Shown: positions 1 through 8,417 of the stretch, piece by piece
Numbering within the stretch: the first letter of the stretch is position 1
Layout: each line of letters starts with the position of its first letter
Assembly (NCBI RefSeq): GCF_007725405.1
Contig: NZ_CP042163.1
Span: forward strand, 3,968,001-4,032,000
Direction: 5' to 3'
Origin: Shouchella miscanthi
GTDB taxonomy: Bacteria > Bacillota > Bacilli > Bacillales > Bacillaceae_D
Length of the DNA stretch: 64,000 bases
Notes under the pieces: generated by a model
Database searches by the model: none
Told to the model about the DNA's origin: nothing
The model's input: only the letters and a program-made list of their open reading frames with translations
Position numbers and translations under genes: made by a program

Positions 1-278
1 TCTACGATTCGTTTATGGGCAGAAGACATCGTTAGTACTTTGTCCGCCCATTGAATGAGTTCATCCGATAAAGGTTGCGACGCGTGATCTAGTTCAATTC
101 CTTCTTTTTCTAAAACCCTTTTAGAACCGCTAGAAATTGCATGTCCATACGCAGCACTTACGCCTGCAGATTTAACATTTACGTGCTCACTTCCATATTT
201 CTTTAAATAAGCTTCAGCTAATGGTGAGCGACACGTATTTCCTGTACAAACAACTAAAACATTTTTCTTCTTTTTCAT
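1..278 (-). CDS. ywlE: Protein-arginine-phosphatase YwlE (3' part cut by window edge)
   Basis: Low-molecular-weight phosphotyrosine-phosphatase fold protein. The N-terminus shows the P-loop VVCTGNTCRSP, the Cys-X5-Arg-Ser signature. The Thr inside the loop (where tyrosine phosphatases usually have Ile) is the residue known to give YwlE its preference for phosphoarginine, so this should remove the McsB-added arginine phosphate from cytosolic proteins. About 92 codons are present; the C-terminal part, including the catalytic Asp loop, lies outside the window. The start at 278 is preceded by a good AAGGAGTGG Shine-Dalgarno. It lies 64 bases downstream of mntP on the same strand, the same pair order as ywlD-ywlE in B. 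subtilis, and is probably co-transcribed. Confidence 0.9.
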   Translation of the reverse strand, partial: MKKKKNVLVVCTGNTCRSPLAEAYLKKYGSEHVNVKSAGVSAAYGHAISSGSKRVLEKEGIELDHASQPLSDELIQWADKVLTMSSAHKRIV

Positions 279-342
279 GGTTCCACTCCTTCACTTTACA
301 TCAATGTTTCACTAGTTTAGCACATGTGTACCAGTTGATTCA

Positions 343-885
343 TCAAAGTGGGAGCATGATTTTCAAACCAAATCCAATTAAAATAACCCCGCCTAATAGT
401 TCTCCATAAGAACCAATGAGTTTATGAAATTTAGAGCCAATTAACAAACCCAACCAAGCTAATACCATACTGACAGCTCCAATACTTACTACTGTCAACA
501 TGACTTTCGTTCCTAAAATACCAAACGACAAGCCAGCGGAAAAACTGTCTAAACTTACACCCAAGGCAAACAATAATAACCCAATACCTACTGGCCTTAA
601 TTTTGAGTTTTCTTCTTCCGAAAAAGAAGCTAACAGCATTTGCACACCTATAACCAGGAGAAGACCTCCACCTATGTAGGTTGCGATAACATCATACTTA
701 CCAGAAAGCCATTGACCCGTAATCATACCGAGTAACGGCATAAAGACGTGAAAAGCACCGATCGTAAGACCAATGCGGAACACTTGCTTTCCCGTAAGAC
801 CAAGCATCCCCATTCCTAAGGTTACTGAAAAGGCATCCATTCCTAAAGCTGCTGCCATAATCATTATCGTCACAATCTCGTGCAT
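343..885 (-). CDS. mntP: MntP-family manganese efflux pump
   Basis: A 180-residue, very hydrophobic protein with about six membrane segments and the internally duplicated MntP/YwlD pattern. The two repeats carry GMDAFSVTLGMGM near residue 16 and SLDSFSAGLSFGI near residue 111, with the paired Asp residues typical of this manganese exporter family. It should pump Mn(II) out across the cytoplasmic membrane. GGGAGGAG lies 10 bases before the ATG. I see no yybP-ykoY (manganese) riboswitch signature and no clear MntR box in the 100 bases upstream, so control is unknown. Family membership is clear; the substrate is taken from the family. Confidence 0.9.
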   Translation of the reverse strand: MHEIVTIMIMAAALGMDAFSVTLGMGMLGLTGKQVFRIGLTIGAFHVFMPLLGMITGQWLSGKYDVIATYIGGGLLLVIGVQMLLASFSEEENSKLRPVGIGLLLFALGVSLDSFSAGLSFGILGTKVMLTVVSIGAVSMVLAWLGLLIGSKFHKLIGSYGELLGGVILIGFGLKIMLPL

Positions 886-985
886 TGTTTAACTCCTCCC
901 GCAAAAACATGCTATTCGAATGTATGCACGTCCGAGAGATTTTAGACAGGCTAATAGGCATGGTCATAAAAATGGTAACAGCAAA

Positions 986-1014
986 GAACCTCCCATTCGT
1001 AAAATGAGAGGTTC
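986..1014 (-). terminator. Intrinsic terminator after the RraB-like gene
   Basis: Twelve-base arms (986-997 and 1003-1014) pair around a 5-base loop, with one mismatch. Read on the minus strand, a short T-rich stretch follows. It lies 20 bases past the stop of the gene at 1034-1837. Confidence 0.7.
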
Positions 1015-1033
1015 CATCTATAGCTAGGTAGCC

Positions 1034-1837
1034 TTAATCCACCATTGCTCCCCAGCCGTCTATTTTCACTTCGTATTTCGCCGTTATTTCTTCTAAATCG
1101 TGTTGTTGCTTCACAATTTCAGCATGAGTGAGAGAAATCACTTTTTTGCACACCAGAACAAATTCCTCATGTCCTTCATCTTCGTCAACGTCAACTACAT
1201 ACCCTTCAAGTTCAACCAACTTCGCTACTTTTCGAGCAATTCGTCGATTAGGACAAAGCAAAATAAACTCCACTTCCCGTGGCTTACTCATATCAACACC
1301 AGAGTCTTTTAAACTCTGCAAAACAGCGCCATCATCATCATTAGGGAAATCAACAGGGGTAATATAGGTTACATTGTAAAAGTAAAATGATTGCTGTTCT
1401 TCTTCTGAAGAAAGCATTTCTTCAAATCCTAATTCTTCTAGAATCATGCAAAAACGTTCACTTTCAGCTTGTTTATGAGAGACGATAAAGCCAATATCTT
1501 TCACATTGGAAAGATAGAAATAGCGCTGCCATTGCTGTAACCAATCTGCAAATGATTCCATCCGAATAATGTCATCACGCATTTGAGGAAACACGACAAC
1601 GGTATCGAGTAAACGATCGGATTCCGTATAAAAAAACTCAAGCATTCCCAATAAATCATTAACACCGGGCTTGTCTGCAAAAGAATCCTCGTCTACTGCG
1701 AATACTTCATCCGATATTAAGTAATATGGAACATCCATCGCTTTTCGATCCGTCATAATCGTTACATGGCCATAAATGATTTCTGTTTCCGGATCCACTT
1801 CTGTTTTATAAGAAAACACTTGTTTTGAACGCTCCAT
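1034..1837 (-). CDS. RraB-like (RNase E inhibitor-type) domain protein
   Basis: A 267-residue soluble acidic protein. The C-terminal ~95 residues match the RraB pattern: a ferredoxin-like strand (VEFILLCPNRRIARKVAKL), an acidic turn, a second strand, a helix rich in charged residues and the terminal IDGWG motif. The N-terminal ~150 residues resemble the DUF695-type domain often fused to RraB in Firmicutes, starting with a strand pair around EIIYGHVTIMTD. The start at 1837 has AAAAGGAGCGG just upstream; an in-frame upstream ATG 21 codons earlier lacks such a site. In E. coli RraB binds RNase E, but Bacillaceae normally use RNase Y, so the partner here is unknown. It is not part of the usual ywl gene order and may be an insertion. 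Confidence 0.65.
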   Translation of the reverse strand: MERSKQVFSYKTEVDPETEIIYGHVTIMTDRKAMDVPYYLISDEVFAVDEDSFADKPGVNDLLGMLEFFYTESDRLLDTVVVFPQMRDDIIRMESFADWLQQWQRYFYLSNVKDIGFIVSHKQAESERFCMILEELGFEEMLSSEEEQQSFYFYNVTYITPVDFPNDDDGAVLQSLKDSGVDMSKPREVEFILLCPNRRIARKVAKLVELEGYVVDVDEDEGHEEFVLVCKKVISLTHAEIVKQQHDLEEITAKYEVKIDGWGAMVD

Positions 1838-2043
1838 TTTCCGCTCCTTTTCATCATAATGTCGTCGTTTTTCTTCATGCAGATTCAGTTGCGTGTGCAA
1901 CTAAACAGGGAGGCTATCTAATCATTCTTTTCTTTCTTGTTATCGGCAAAAACAGGCTTGTTTGTTAAGGTGTGAAAGCCAGCCTTCTCTACACTATTCA
2001 CCTTGTCCTTAAACCATTCCTGTTAAGTCCATACTCTTTTTCT

Positions 2044-3066
2044 TTATAGACGCTTGCCACCCGCTGCTTTTTCGAGTCGATTCATTATAGCGGCTCCAAC
2101 ACCTAGTGTCGGAACTGCTTCTACGAAAATGACCGTTACTGCTTTTTCATCAAATAAACGAAGCGTATAATAGAACGTCTGAGCTAAGTCATAAAGGGAG
2201 TGGACCACAATCGATTCATGTGCTTCTTTATAACTCTCGCTCGCCAATACACCTACCCGTAATCCACTTGCTTTTGCCCTTTGAATAGCGGAATGAAAAT
2301 GCTTTGGCTCCTCCACAATATACACGTCGGCTTCAGGTGCATAATGCGTATACTTCATTCCTGGTGATTTAGGTTGTTCATTTGTGCTTACTAACGCTTT
2401 ATCCACACCAATTGGTCCAACAACCCCTTCAATTTCTTCTTTCGTCACACCTCCAGGCCGATAAAGTACAGGGGTATCTTCAACGATGCTTAATACCGTC
2501 GATTCTAAACCAATGCCTGTTTGTCCCCCGTCAATCACGCCATCGATCCTTCCGTTCAGATCCTGTAACACATGGGCTGCTGTTGTAGGTGATGGGCGGC
2601 CTGATTGATTTGCACTAGGAGCGGCAATGGGCAGTTGGCACGCTTTTAAAAACGCTCTTGCCACCGGATTAGACGGCATCCGTATACCTACCGTTTCTAA
2701 GCCCGCTGTTACATGGGTCGACAAGACCGGCTTCGCTTTAAAAATTAACGTAAGTGCTCCTGGCCAAAAGGCCTCCATTAAACGATCCGCAACTTCAGGA
2801 ATGTCTGCTACTAATTCATTCAGCTGTGTTTTATCTCCTATGTGGACAATCAGTGGATTGTCACTCGGTCTTCCTTTTGCATAAAAGATTTTGCTGACTG
2901 CTTCATCAGATAATGCGTTCGCCCCTAAGCCGTACACCGTTTCAGTAGGGAACGCAATGAGCTTATTGTCCCTTATCCACATTGTCGGTTCTTGTAATAA
3001 TAAGGGTTCTCCCTTCTCTATATCATTGTTATCCACATTCCAAACCTTCGTCTGTTTATAACTCAC
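2044..3066 (-). CDS. ywlC: L-threonylcarbamoyladenylate synthase (Sua5/YwlC)
   Basis: A 340-residue protein of the long Sua5 type, with an N-terminal YrdC domain (residues ~20-215) and a C-terminal Sua5 domain (~225-335). The YrdC domain shows IAFPTETVYGLGANA, KGRPSDNPLIVHI and the SANQSGRPSPT nucleotide-binding loop. It makes threonylcarbamoyl-AMP from threonine, bicarbonate and ATP, the first step of t6A37 modification of ANN-reading tRNAs; TsaBDE completes the transfer. The start codon is GTG with GAGGCGA upstream. The family length and motifs are complete. In B. subtilis the same gene stands beside ywlB, as here, with a DnaA-box-bearing gap between them. Confidence 0.95.
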   Translation of the reverse strand: MSYKQTKVWNVDNNDIEKGEPLLLQEPTMWIRDNKLIAFPTETVYGLGANALSDEAVSKIFYAKGRPSDNPLIVHIGDKTQLNELVADIPEVADRLMEAFWPGALTLIFKAKPVLSTHVTAGLETVGIRMPSNPVARAFLKACQLPIAAPSANQSGRPSPTTAAHVLQDLNGRIDGVIDGGQTGIGLESTVLSIVEDTPVLYRPGGVTKEEIEGVVGPIGVDKALVSTNEQPKSPGMKYTHYAPEADVYIVEEPKHFHSAIQRAKASGLRVGVLASESYKEAHESIVVHSLYDLAQTFYYTLRLFDEKAVTVIFVEAVPTLGVGAAIMNRLEKAAGGKRL

Positions 3067-3174
3067 GATCTGTTCGCCTCTTTCATTCTAACGAAACTTT
3101 TTTCTTCAAATCTTCAAATGCCTATCCTATAAGGGTTCACTCTATTTTATCAGACTAATCTATCGATTGCACCA

Positions 3175-3215
3175 AAAGAAAAAACAGTTTATCCACGGCT
3201 GTGGATAAACTGTTT
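3175..3215 (-). terminator. Terminator of ywlB whose stem carries two DnaA boxes
   Basis: A perfect 15-bp stem (arm AAACAGTTTATCCAC at 3182-3196, partner at 3201-3215, 4-base loop) is followed on the minus strand by TTTTTTCTTTT. It lies 75 bases past the ywlB stop. Each arm also contains a DnaA-box sequence, see the next entry. Confidence 0.85.
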
Positions 3216-3296
3216 ATAAGTTGATAAATTCAGCTATAATTGAACTTTTCCGCGCTTATACACAAAACTTATACACAAATCCACAGGTCTTACACA
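3189..3296. promoter_or_regulatory. DnaA-box cluster in the ywlC-ywlB gap
   Basis: Boxes seen: TTATCCACG at 3189-3197 (plus), TTATCCACA at 3200-3208 (minus, perfect consensus), TTATACACA at 3256-3264 and again at 3269-3277 (plus). A weaker AAATCCACA lies at 3277-3285. Four near-consensus boxes within about 90 bp is far above chance. I recall that the ywlC-ywlB gap of B. subtilis is one of the few DnaA-box clusters outside oriC bound by DnaA in vivo and involved in control of initiation. Conservation of position in this organism supports the same role as a DnaA-titrating site. Confidence 0.75.
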
Positions 3297-3736
3297 ATAT
3301 GCGAACAGTTATAAGACCATGCAATCGTGTCATCTATGCTCGTTATATGTTGATAATGCTCTAATTGCTTGATTTCTTCAGGAATCGACTGTTTTGATAC
3401 TTGTTCAAAACCTAATGGCTCAAATAAAGACGCCTTTCCACTACTCAATGCATACACATGGTTTACACCTTCAGAATGAGCAAACGCCAATGCTAATTGA
3501 ATGAATTCAACTGCTGCCATGGCATGGGTTTTTTCGCTATCAATGACAAGTGTGCGTAACAGCCCTAGATCTAACACTTTGTCTAACCCGACTGTTCCCA
3601 CTAACATTCCTTCTTCATTCTCGACGACAACAAAGCTATCTATTTGATTCGGCGTTTTAGCAGAGCCAACCCGTGCAAATAAATGTTGAACTGCCAATAC
3701 ATCCGTTTCTTCCATTTTTCGAACCGTTAATGACAT
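3290..3736 (-). CDS. ywlB: GNAT-family N-acetyltransferase YwlB
   Basis: A 148-residue single-domain GNAT protein. It has the N-terminal strand-helix pattern VRKMEETDVLAVQHLF, a beta strand FVVVENEEGMLVGTVGL, the acetyl-CoA-binding helix region after LLRTLVID, and the C-terminal FEPLGFEQV that is typical of the last strands. The usual R/Q-x-x-G-x-G/A loop is degenerate here. The substrate is unknown. It sits between sua5 and spoIIR in the conserved B. subtilis order. GGAGG lies 9 bases before the ATG. The family is clear, the function is not. Confidence 0.8.
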   Translation of the reverse strand: MSLTVRKMEETDVLAVQHLFARVGSAKTPNQIDSFVVVENEEGMLVGTVGLDKVLDLGLLRTLVIDSEKTHAMAAVEFIQLALAFAHSEGVNHVYALSSGKASLFEPLGFEQVSKQSIPEEIKQLEHYQHITSIDDTIAWSYNCSHIV

Positions 3737-3791
3737 ATGAGACGTCCTCCTTTTTGTTCATTCTATGAGGAGGCTTGTACATATATGACTA

Positions 3792-4406
3792 TTATCCAAA
3801 TAACCGATCCCATACAGATTCAAACATATCAACTATAAAAAAAGATGTTTCGACTTCAGGATCTTCTTCGTTGGATTCTGATTCTACCTCTTTCGCTTCT
3901 GCATTGTCCATATCTAGAAAACATAATGGTGGAAATAGTACACACCACCAGTTTTCGCCTTCCCCTTCTCCAAGTGTTACAAGAACGGCTTGATAGGCTC
4001 CTGCGGGGTAAACAAGGTTACCGTAAAGCTTTGTCGGAAACGCAACCTCTTCGTTAAATTCAACGGTATAGTCTTGATTCTTGTTGTATTTGCTCAACTC
4101 ACGCGCAACGATCGCTTCCATTTCATCCATGTTGCTTTCAATGATTGCTACTGCTTCCTCAAACGTTTTCACTTCTTGAACCCATTTTGTAATTTCTGCA
4201 TTTATTTCATCACGGATATCCCGTTTTAACATTTGGTCACTAACGGAATCACTGTTTGCTAAAATGCGTAAGCGAATTGCCTCTTCTTCATTTACTTCTT
4301 GATGAAACTGACTAACTGCTTGTGCATTTTGTGATTCCCAACTCATTAGTCCTACAAATAAAGAGATTAATAGATAAATAATTGCTTTTGCCTTCATTAC
4401 GAGCAC
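3792..4406 (-). CDS. spoIIR: Stage II sporulation protein R
   Basis: A secreted forespore signalling protein that activates the SpoIIGA protease in the mother cell membrane, so that pro-sigma-E is cleaved. After a short start a hydrophobic signal segment (AIIYLLISLFVGLMSW) is followed by the family motif EEEAIRLRILANSDS and a conserved central domain. The C-terminal ~50 residues are acidic and variable. I take the GTG at 4406 as start: AGGAGGG lies 8 bases before it, whereas the ATG three codons later is 17 bases away. The protein is then 204 residues, close to the usual length. Gene order ywlB-spoIIR-prmC-prfA matches B. subtilis. Confidence 0.92.
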   Translation of the reverse strand: MLVMKAKAIIYLLISLFVGLMSWESQNAQAVSQFHQEVNEEEAIRLRILANSDSVSDQMLKRDIRDEINAEITKWVQEVKTFEEAVAIIESNMDEMEAIVARELSKYNKNQDYTVEFNEEVAFPTKLYGNLVYPAGAYQAVLVTLGEGEGENWWCVLFPPLCFLDMDNAEAKEVESESNEEDPEVETSFFIVDMFESVWDRLFG

Positions 4407-4476
4407 CGCCCCTTCCCTCCTAGCATGGTCAGGGCAAGCACCGTTTAAACACAAAATCGTTCGACATTCTCTTTAG

Positions 4477-5316
4477 CTATAATCGAACATCAATCAATAC
4501 AATTCGATCTTTTTCATTAATATCAAAACGGACTTCAATAGTGGCTTTTGGAAATTGTTTCTGAAATAACTGCTTGACCGCGCTTCCCTGTCCTGCTCCG
4601 ATTTCAAGAGCGATGAGTGATCCATCATGGACATACTCATGAAGTTCAAGCGCTAAACGACGATAAACAGCTAGTCCGTCATCTCCGGCAAATAAAGCGA
4701 GCTCAGGCTCATATTCCCTTACTTGTTCAGCTAATGAAGCACGATCTCCTACCGGTATATAAGGAGGATTTGACACAATGACGTCGAAATACTCCGCTTT
4801 AACGGGTCTACATAAATCACCTAGTTTAAACCGGACCTTCGCACCTAATGTTTTTGCGTTTTCCTTGGCAACGTTTAAAGCCTTTTCTGATACATCGACC
4901 GCCGTCACTTCTGTATGTGGAGATTCTAATTGTAGAGTAATAGCAATAGCTCCACTTCCCGTACCTATGTCAACAATTCGTTCCGTTCCCTTTAGCCTCT
5001 CAAGAACCGCTTGAACCAGTTCCTCAGTCTCTGGTCGAGGAATGAGCACATCCCCTGATACGTTAAATATGCGTCCATAAAACGATTCAGAGCCAATGAT
5101 ATGCTGCACCGGTATACCTGAAGTTAACGTCTCGACATCTGCTTTAAAAGCTAGCCAAACGTCATCACGCACTTCATCGTGAAAACTGGCTAATAGGGCG
5201 GCACGATTTTTGTTCAGATGGTGACGTAGCAACCACTCTCCTGCCGGCTCCTCAAGACCATGACTTCGTAAAAAAGACGAAGCCCAGTTCAGAGCTTCGT
5301 ATACCGTCTTCTTCAT
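4477..5316 (-). CDS. prmC: Peptide chain release factor N5-glutamine methyltransferase
   Basis: A 279-residue AdoMet-dependent methyltransferase that methylates the Gln of the GGQ motif in release factors. The N-terminal helical domain (to ~residue 80) precedes the Rossmann domain with IVDIGTGSGAIAITL (AdoMet loop) and the catalytic motif VSNPPYIP. Its start codon overlaps the prfA stop by one base (TAATG), so translation is coupled to the gene for its substrate. Everything expected for the family is present. Confidence 0.97.
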   Translation of the reverse strand: MKKTVYEALNWASSFLRSHGLEEPAGEWLLRHHLNKNRAALLASFHDEVRDDVWLAFKADVETLTSGIPVQHIIGSESFYGRIFNVSGDVLIPRPETEELVQAVLERLKGTERIVDIGTGSGAIAITLQLESPHTEVTAVDVSEKALNVAKENAKTLGAKVRFKLGDLCRPVKAEYFDVIVSNPPYIPVGDRASLAEQVREYEPELALFAGDDGLAVYRRLALELHEYVHDGSLIALEIGAGQGSAVKQLFQKQFPKATIEVRFDINEKDRIVLIDVRL

Positions 5317-6386
5317 TACGATTCCGCATTCTTCATTGCTTCAGATTGCTCTTCCACAATAAGTGCATCAATAATTTCATCGAGTTGACCTTGCAAGATT
5401 TGCTCAAGCTTTTGAATCGTCAAGCCAATGCGGTGATCCGTTACGCGACTTTGAGGGAAATTATAGGTACGAATCCGCTCAGAACGATCGCCAGTGCCGA
5501 TTGCGGTTTTACGTGCATCTGCGTATTCCGCCTGCGCTTCTTGCTGCACTTTATCGAAAATACGCGCTCGAAGCACTTTCATTGCTTTTTCTTTGTTTTT
5601 AATTTGTGATTTTTCATCTTGGCACGAAACAACTGTATTCGTAGGTAAATGAGTTAAACGAACGGCTGACATCGTCGTATTTACACTTTGCCCACCAGGA
5701 CCACTTGAAGTGAACGTATCCACTCGAATGTCTTTTTCATGAATGTCAATTTCCACTTCTTCGGCTTCAGGCAATACAGCCACCGTTGCAGTAGACGTAT
5801 GAATACGTCCGCCAGATTCTGTCTTTGGTACACGCTGTACACGGTGAGCACCGTTTTCGTATTTGAGTTTTGAGTAAGCCCCTGTTCCATTGACCATAAA
5901 GATGACTTCTTTATAGCCGCCAATTTCATTTGCCTGGGCTTCAATAATCTCTGTTTTCCATCCTTGCATCTCAGCAAAACGATAGTACATTTTAAATAGG
6001 TCCGATGCGAAGAGCTGAGCTTCGTCTCCGCCAGCAGCTCCACGAATTTCAACAATAACGTTCTTGTCGTCATTCGGATCTTTCGGTAAAAGCAAAATCT
6101 TCAAACGAGCTTCCAATTCTTCTTTTCGACTTGAAAGCTCATCCAGCTCTTCTTTTACCATTTGGTACATCTCATCGTCTAATTTATCTTCAAGCATGGC
6201 TTTCGCTTCATTTAATTGTTCGTGAACTTCTTTATAGTCACGGTATGCTTGCACGGTTTCCTCTATTTGTGCTTGTTCCTTTGAGTACTCACGTAATTTA
6301 TTGGTATCACTAATTACATCTGGATCACTTAGTTGTTCGTTTAAAAAATCATAACGATCTTCAACAGATTGTAAACGATCTAACAC
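5316..6386 (-). CDS. prfA: Peptide chain release factor 1
   Basis: A 356-residue class I release factor recognising UAA and UAG. The catalytic loop [12 protein letters not shown] carries the GGQ that triggers peptidyl-tRNA hydrolysis, and the decoding loop lies before it. Domain 1 is the N-terminal coiled helical part (residues 1-100), rich in Glu and Lys. The start is GTG with GAGGTGA upstream. It is the first gene of the prfA-prmC-spoIIR direction and has a sigma-A-type promoter just upstream (6426-6455). Confidence 0.97.
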   Translation of the reverse strand: MLDRLQSVEDRYDFLNEQLSDPDVISDTNKLREYSKEQAQIEETVQAYRDYKEVHEQLNEAKAMLEDKLDDEMYQMVKEELDELSSRKEELEARLKILLLPKDPNDDKNVIVEIRGAAGGDEAQLFASDLFKMYYRFAEMQGWKTEIIEAQANEIGGYKEVIFMVNGTGAYSKLKYENGAHRVQRVPKTESGGRIHTSTATVAVLPEAEEVEIDIHEKDIRVDTFTSSGPGGQSVNTTMSAVRLTHLPTNTVVSCQDEKSQIKNKEKAMKVLRARIFDKVQQEAQAEYADARKTAIGTGDRSERIRTYNFPQSRVTDHRIGLTIQKLEQILQGQLDEIIDALIVEEQSEAMKNAES

Positions 6387-6425
6387 GACGTCACCTCATC
6401 TTTATTTCCGCTACATATCCTTACT

Positions 6426-6455
6426 ATTATAGTATATGGCACTTCTAATGGTCAA
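6426..6455 (-). promoter_or_regulatory. Sigma-A promoter of prfA
   Basis: Read on the minus strand: -35 TTGACC (6450-6455), 18-base spacer, -10 TATAAT (6426-6431), 40 bases upstream of the prfA start. Confidence 0.7.
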
Positions 6456-6542
6456 TGCACCCTATTCGAACGGTTTGCACGCACTTCCTGTTGGGAATAC
6501 TACATAGAATAGATTTGAGTTTTCTAAAAAGGCGGGATAAAG

Positions 6543-7862
6543 GTGAACTATGTCATTATAGGCGGTGATGCCGCAGGAATGAGTGCAGCGATGCAGCTTG
6601 TTCGAAACGACGCACAAGCCGACATTACAGTGCTCGAAAAAGGGCTTTATTATTCATATGCACAATGCGGTCTTCCTTATTGGATTGGTGGCGATATTGA
6701 AAAGGAAGAAAAGCTCGTTGCCAGAGATGCAGATACGTATCGGATTAAGCACGGCATTGACGCCAGAACAGAGCACGAAGTAACATCAATCGATGTGAAC
6801 GAAAAGCGTGTCATCGGAAAGAATTTTGAGATTGACTATGATAAATTATTGATCGCTTCTGGCGCTAGACCTTTCGTACCTGATTGGAACAACAACCACC
6901 TTAAAGGAATCTATACATTAAAAACAATTCCTGACGCAAAGAAAATTATTCAGCGACTAAAGGGGAAACGACGAAATATTACCGTTATTGGCGGCGGTTC
7001 CATTGGGCTTGAAATTGCTGAAAATGTATGTAAAGCAGGTCATAAAGTTCGAATTCTTGAACGTTCAGCTCGACTTGCAATGAACTTTGATAAGGAAATG
7101 ACCGATCATATCCACGAAAAAGCGATTGAAGAAGGGATTCAACTTGATTTAAATCATGACATTATCGGTTTTGAAGGAGATGAGGAGGGCAACGTCACCT
7201 CCGTTATCACCAATCTGTCTACATGCAAAACCGATTTAGTCATTGTTGCTGTTGGCGTTCGTCCAAATACCGACTTTTTAACAAATACAGGTATACACCT
7301 CGATGAGCATGGTGCCATTAAAGTGAATCGTTATATGGAAACAAACTTGAAAGATGTTTATGCGGCTGGGGATTGCGCCACTCATTACCATCGTATTACC
7401 GACAAAGACACGTACCTCCCCCTCGGTACGCACGCAAATAAGCAAGGGCGTATAGCGGGATTAAACATGTGCGGAAAGCCACGGGTGTTTAAAGGCATTG
7501 TCGGCACACAAATTTATCAGTTTTTCGACTTAACGTTGGCGAGAACAGGATTATCTTCCCGTGAAATTGAAGAACTAGGATATGCCTATAAATGCGTGCA
7601 GGCCAAACTTCCCCACGTCGCTGCTTATTATCCTACACACGAACCCATTTTGATTCGTCTTCAATACAACGAAAAAACAGGGGAAGTGTTAGGGGGACAA
7701 TTTATTGGCACAAAAGGTGTCGATAAACGATGTGATGTATTGGCGACAGCCCTCTATCACCGAATGACCATGCAAGATCTAGAGGAATTAGATCTTGGCT
7801 ACTCTCCCCCATTTAACAGCGTCTGGGATCCACTTCAACAAACCGCAAGAAGACGATCGTAA
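6543..7862 (+). CDS. cdr: CoA-disulfide reductase-like flavoprotein
   Basis: A 439-residue FAD/NAD(P)-dependent oxidoreductase of the CoA-disulfide reductase / NADH oxidase group. Visible parts: the FAD-binding IIGGDAAGMSAA at the N-terminus, the active site YAQCGLPYWIGG with the single redox Cys at residue 42, the NAD(P)-binding ITVIGGGSIGLEIAEN near residue 146, and AGDCATHYH near residue 275. The C-terminal dimerisation domain is present. A single Cys in this position is typical of enzymes that form a mixed disulfide with CoA and reduce CoA disulfide or polysulfide. No rhodanese domain is fused. The start is GTG. It stands alone, divergent from prfA, and is followed by a bidirectional terminator. 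Confidence 0.85.
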   Translation: MNYVIIGGDAAGMSAAMQLVRNDAQADITVLEKGLYYSYAQCGLPYWIGGDIEKEEKLVARDADTYRIKHGIDARTEHEVTSIDVNEKRVIGKNFEIDYDKLLIASGARPFVPDWNNNHLKGIYTLKTIPDAKKIIQRLKGKRRNITVIGGGSIGLEIAENVCKAGHKVRILERSARLAMNFDKEMTDHIHEKAIEEGIQLDLNHDIIGFEGDEEGNVTSVITNLSTCKTDLVIVAVGVRPNTDFLTNTGIHLDEHGAIKVNRYMETNLKDVYAAGDCATHYHRITDKDTYLPLGTHANKQGRIAGLNMCGKPRVFKGIVGTQIYQFFDLTLARTGLSSREIEELGYAYKCVQAKLPHVAAYYPTHEPILIRLQYNEKTGEVLGGQFIGTKGVDKRCDVLATALYHRMTMQDLEELDLGYSPPFNSVWDPLQQTARRRS

Positions 7863-7868
7863 CGATAA

Positions 7869-7906
7869 AAAACTGACCCGAAGATGAATAATCTCGGGTC
7901 AGTTTT
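7869..7906. terminator. Bidirectional terminator
   Basis: Thirteen-bp perfect stem (7869-7881 with 7894-7906) between the convergent genes at 6543-7862 and 7909-8334, with T/A runs on both sides. Confidence 0.85.
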
Positions 7907-7908
7907 CG

Positions 7909-8334
7909 TTAACGAAGATGGACTTGGTAGCGTGGAATTCCCCTCTCGAGCGCCTTCTCTAATTCTCTCGTATGCTGCTCTTGTTCTGCTTTATCCCATT
8001 CATGGTCTGGATGAGCTTTTGCATAGATATGCCCACCATTCACAATGGCAATGCCAGATCTGAATCCATGCTCCTCAATTATTTCTTCAACAAGCTGCCC
8101 ATCTTCTTCTAACGTTCTGTGTTCGGCACTCGGATTCACATAACTTGCGCCAAGATTCGTTTGTCCTTGCGGGTATGAATCCTGTTCATGCTTCATATGC
8201 TCAAAGTTTAAAGGACCTGGTCCAAAGGCACCCATGCCACGATCATGCTTCTCGTGAACATCCGCTGCACCCATGTCACTCCCACAACCTGCCATAACGA
8301 ACAAAGCAACGAAACCAGTTGCGATCTTCTTCAT
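7909..8334 (-). CDS. Small lipoprotein, possibly YhcN/YlaJ-like
   Basis: A 141-residue protein with a typical lipoprotein signal (KKIATGFVALFVMAGCGSD), the lipobox Cys lying near residue 17. The mature part starts with a His/Met/Gly-rich linker and ends in a domain of about 75 residues containing VEEIIEEHGFRSGIAIVNGGHIYAK. A conserved-looking strand is followed by an acidic helix and a final strand. This layout recalls the YhcN/YlaJ sporulation lipoproteins, but the match is loose. The start at 8334 follows a GGGGGAGAAG site; an ATG 10 codons upstream is less likely. It is anchored outside the cytoplasmic membrane. Function unknown. Confidence 0.7.
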   Translation of the reverse strand: MKKIATGFVALFVMAGCGSDMGAADVHEKHDRGMGAFGPGPLNFEHMKHEQDSYPQGQTNLGASYVNPSAEHRTLEEDGQLVEEIIEEHGFRSGIAIVNGGHIYAKAHPDHEWDKAEQEQHTRELEKALERGIPRYQVHLR

Positions 8335-8417
8335 GCTTCTCCCCCTTTTGCGCCGTACAGTCATACGGCTCCTTTAGGGTTCCACAAGAACTTTTTTTCC
8401 ATACTCCTATACTAAAC

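Noticed and set aside
886-985. Manganese (yybP-ykoY) riboswitch upstream of mntP
   Set aside because: The conserved loops are not found and the gap is only about 100 bases with no two-stem structure.
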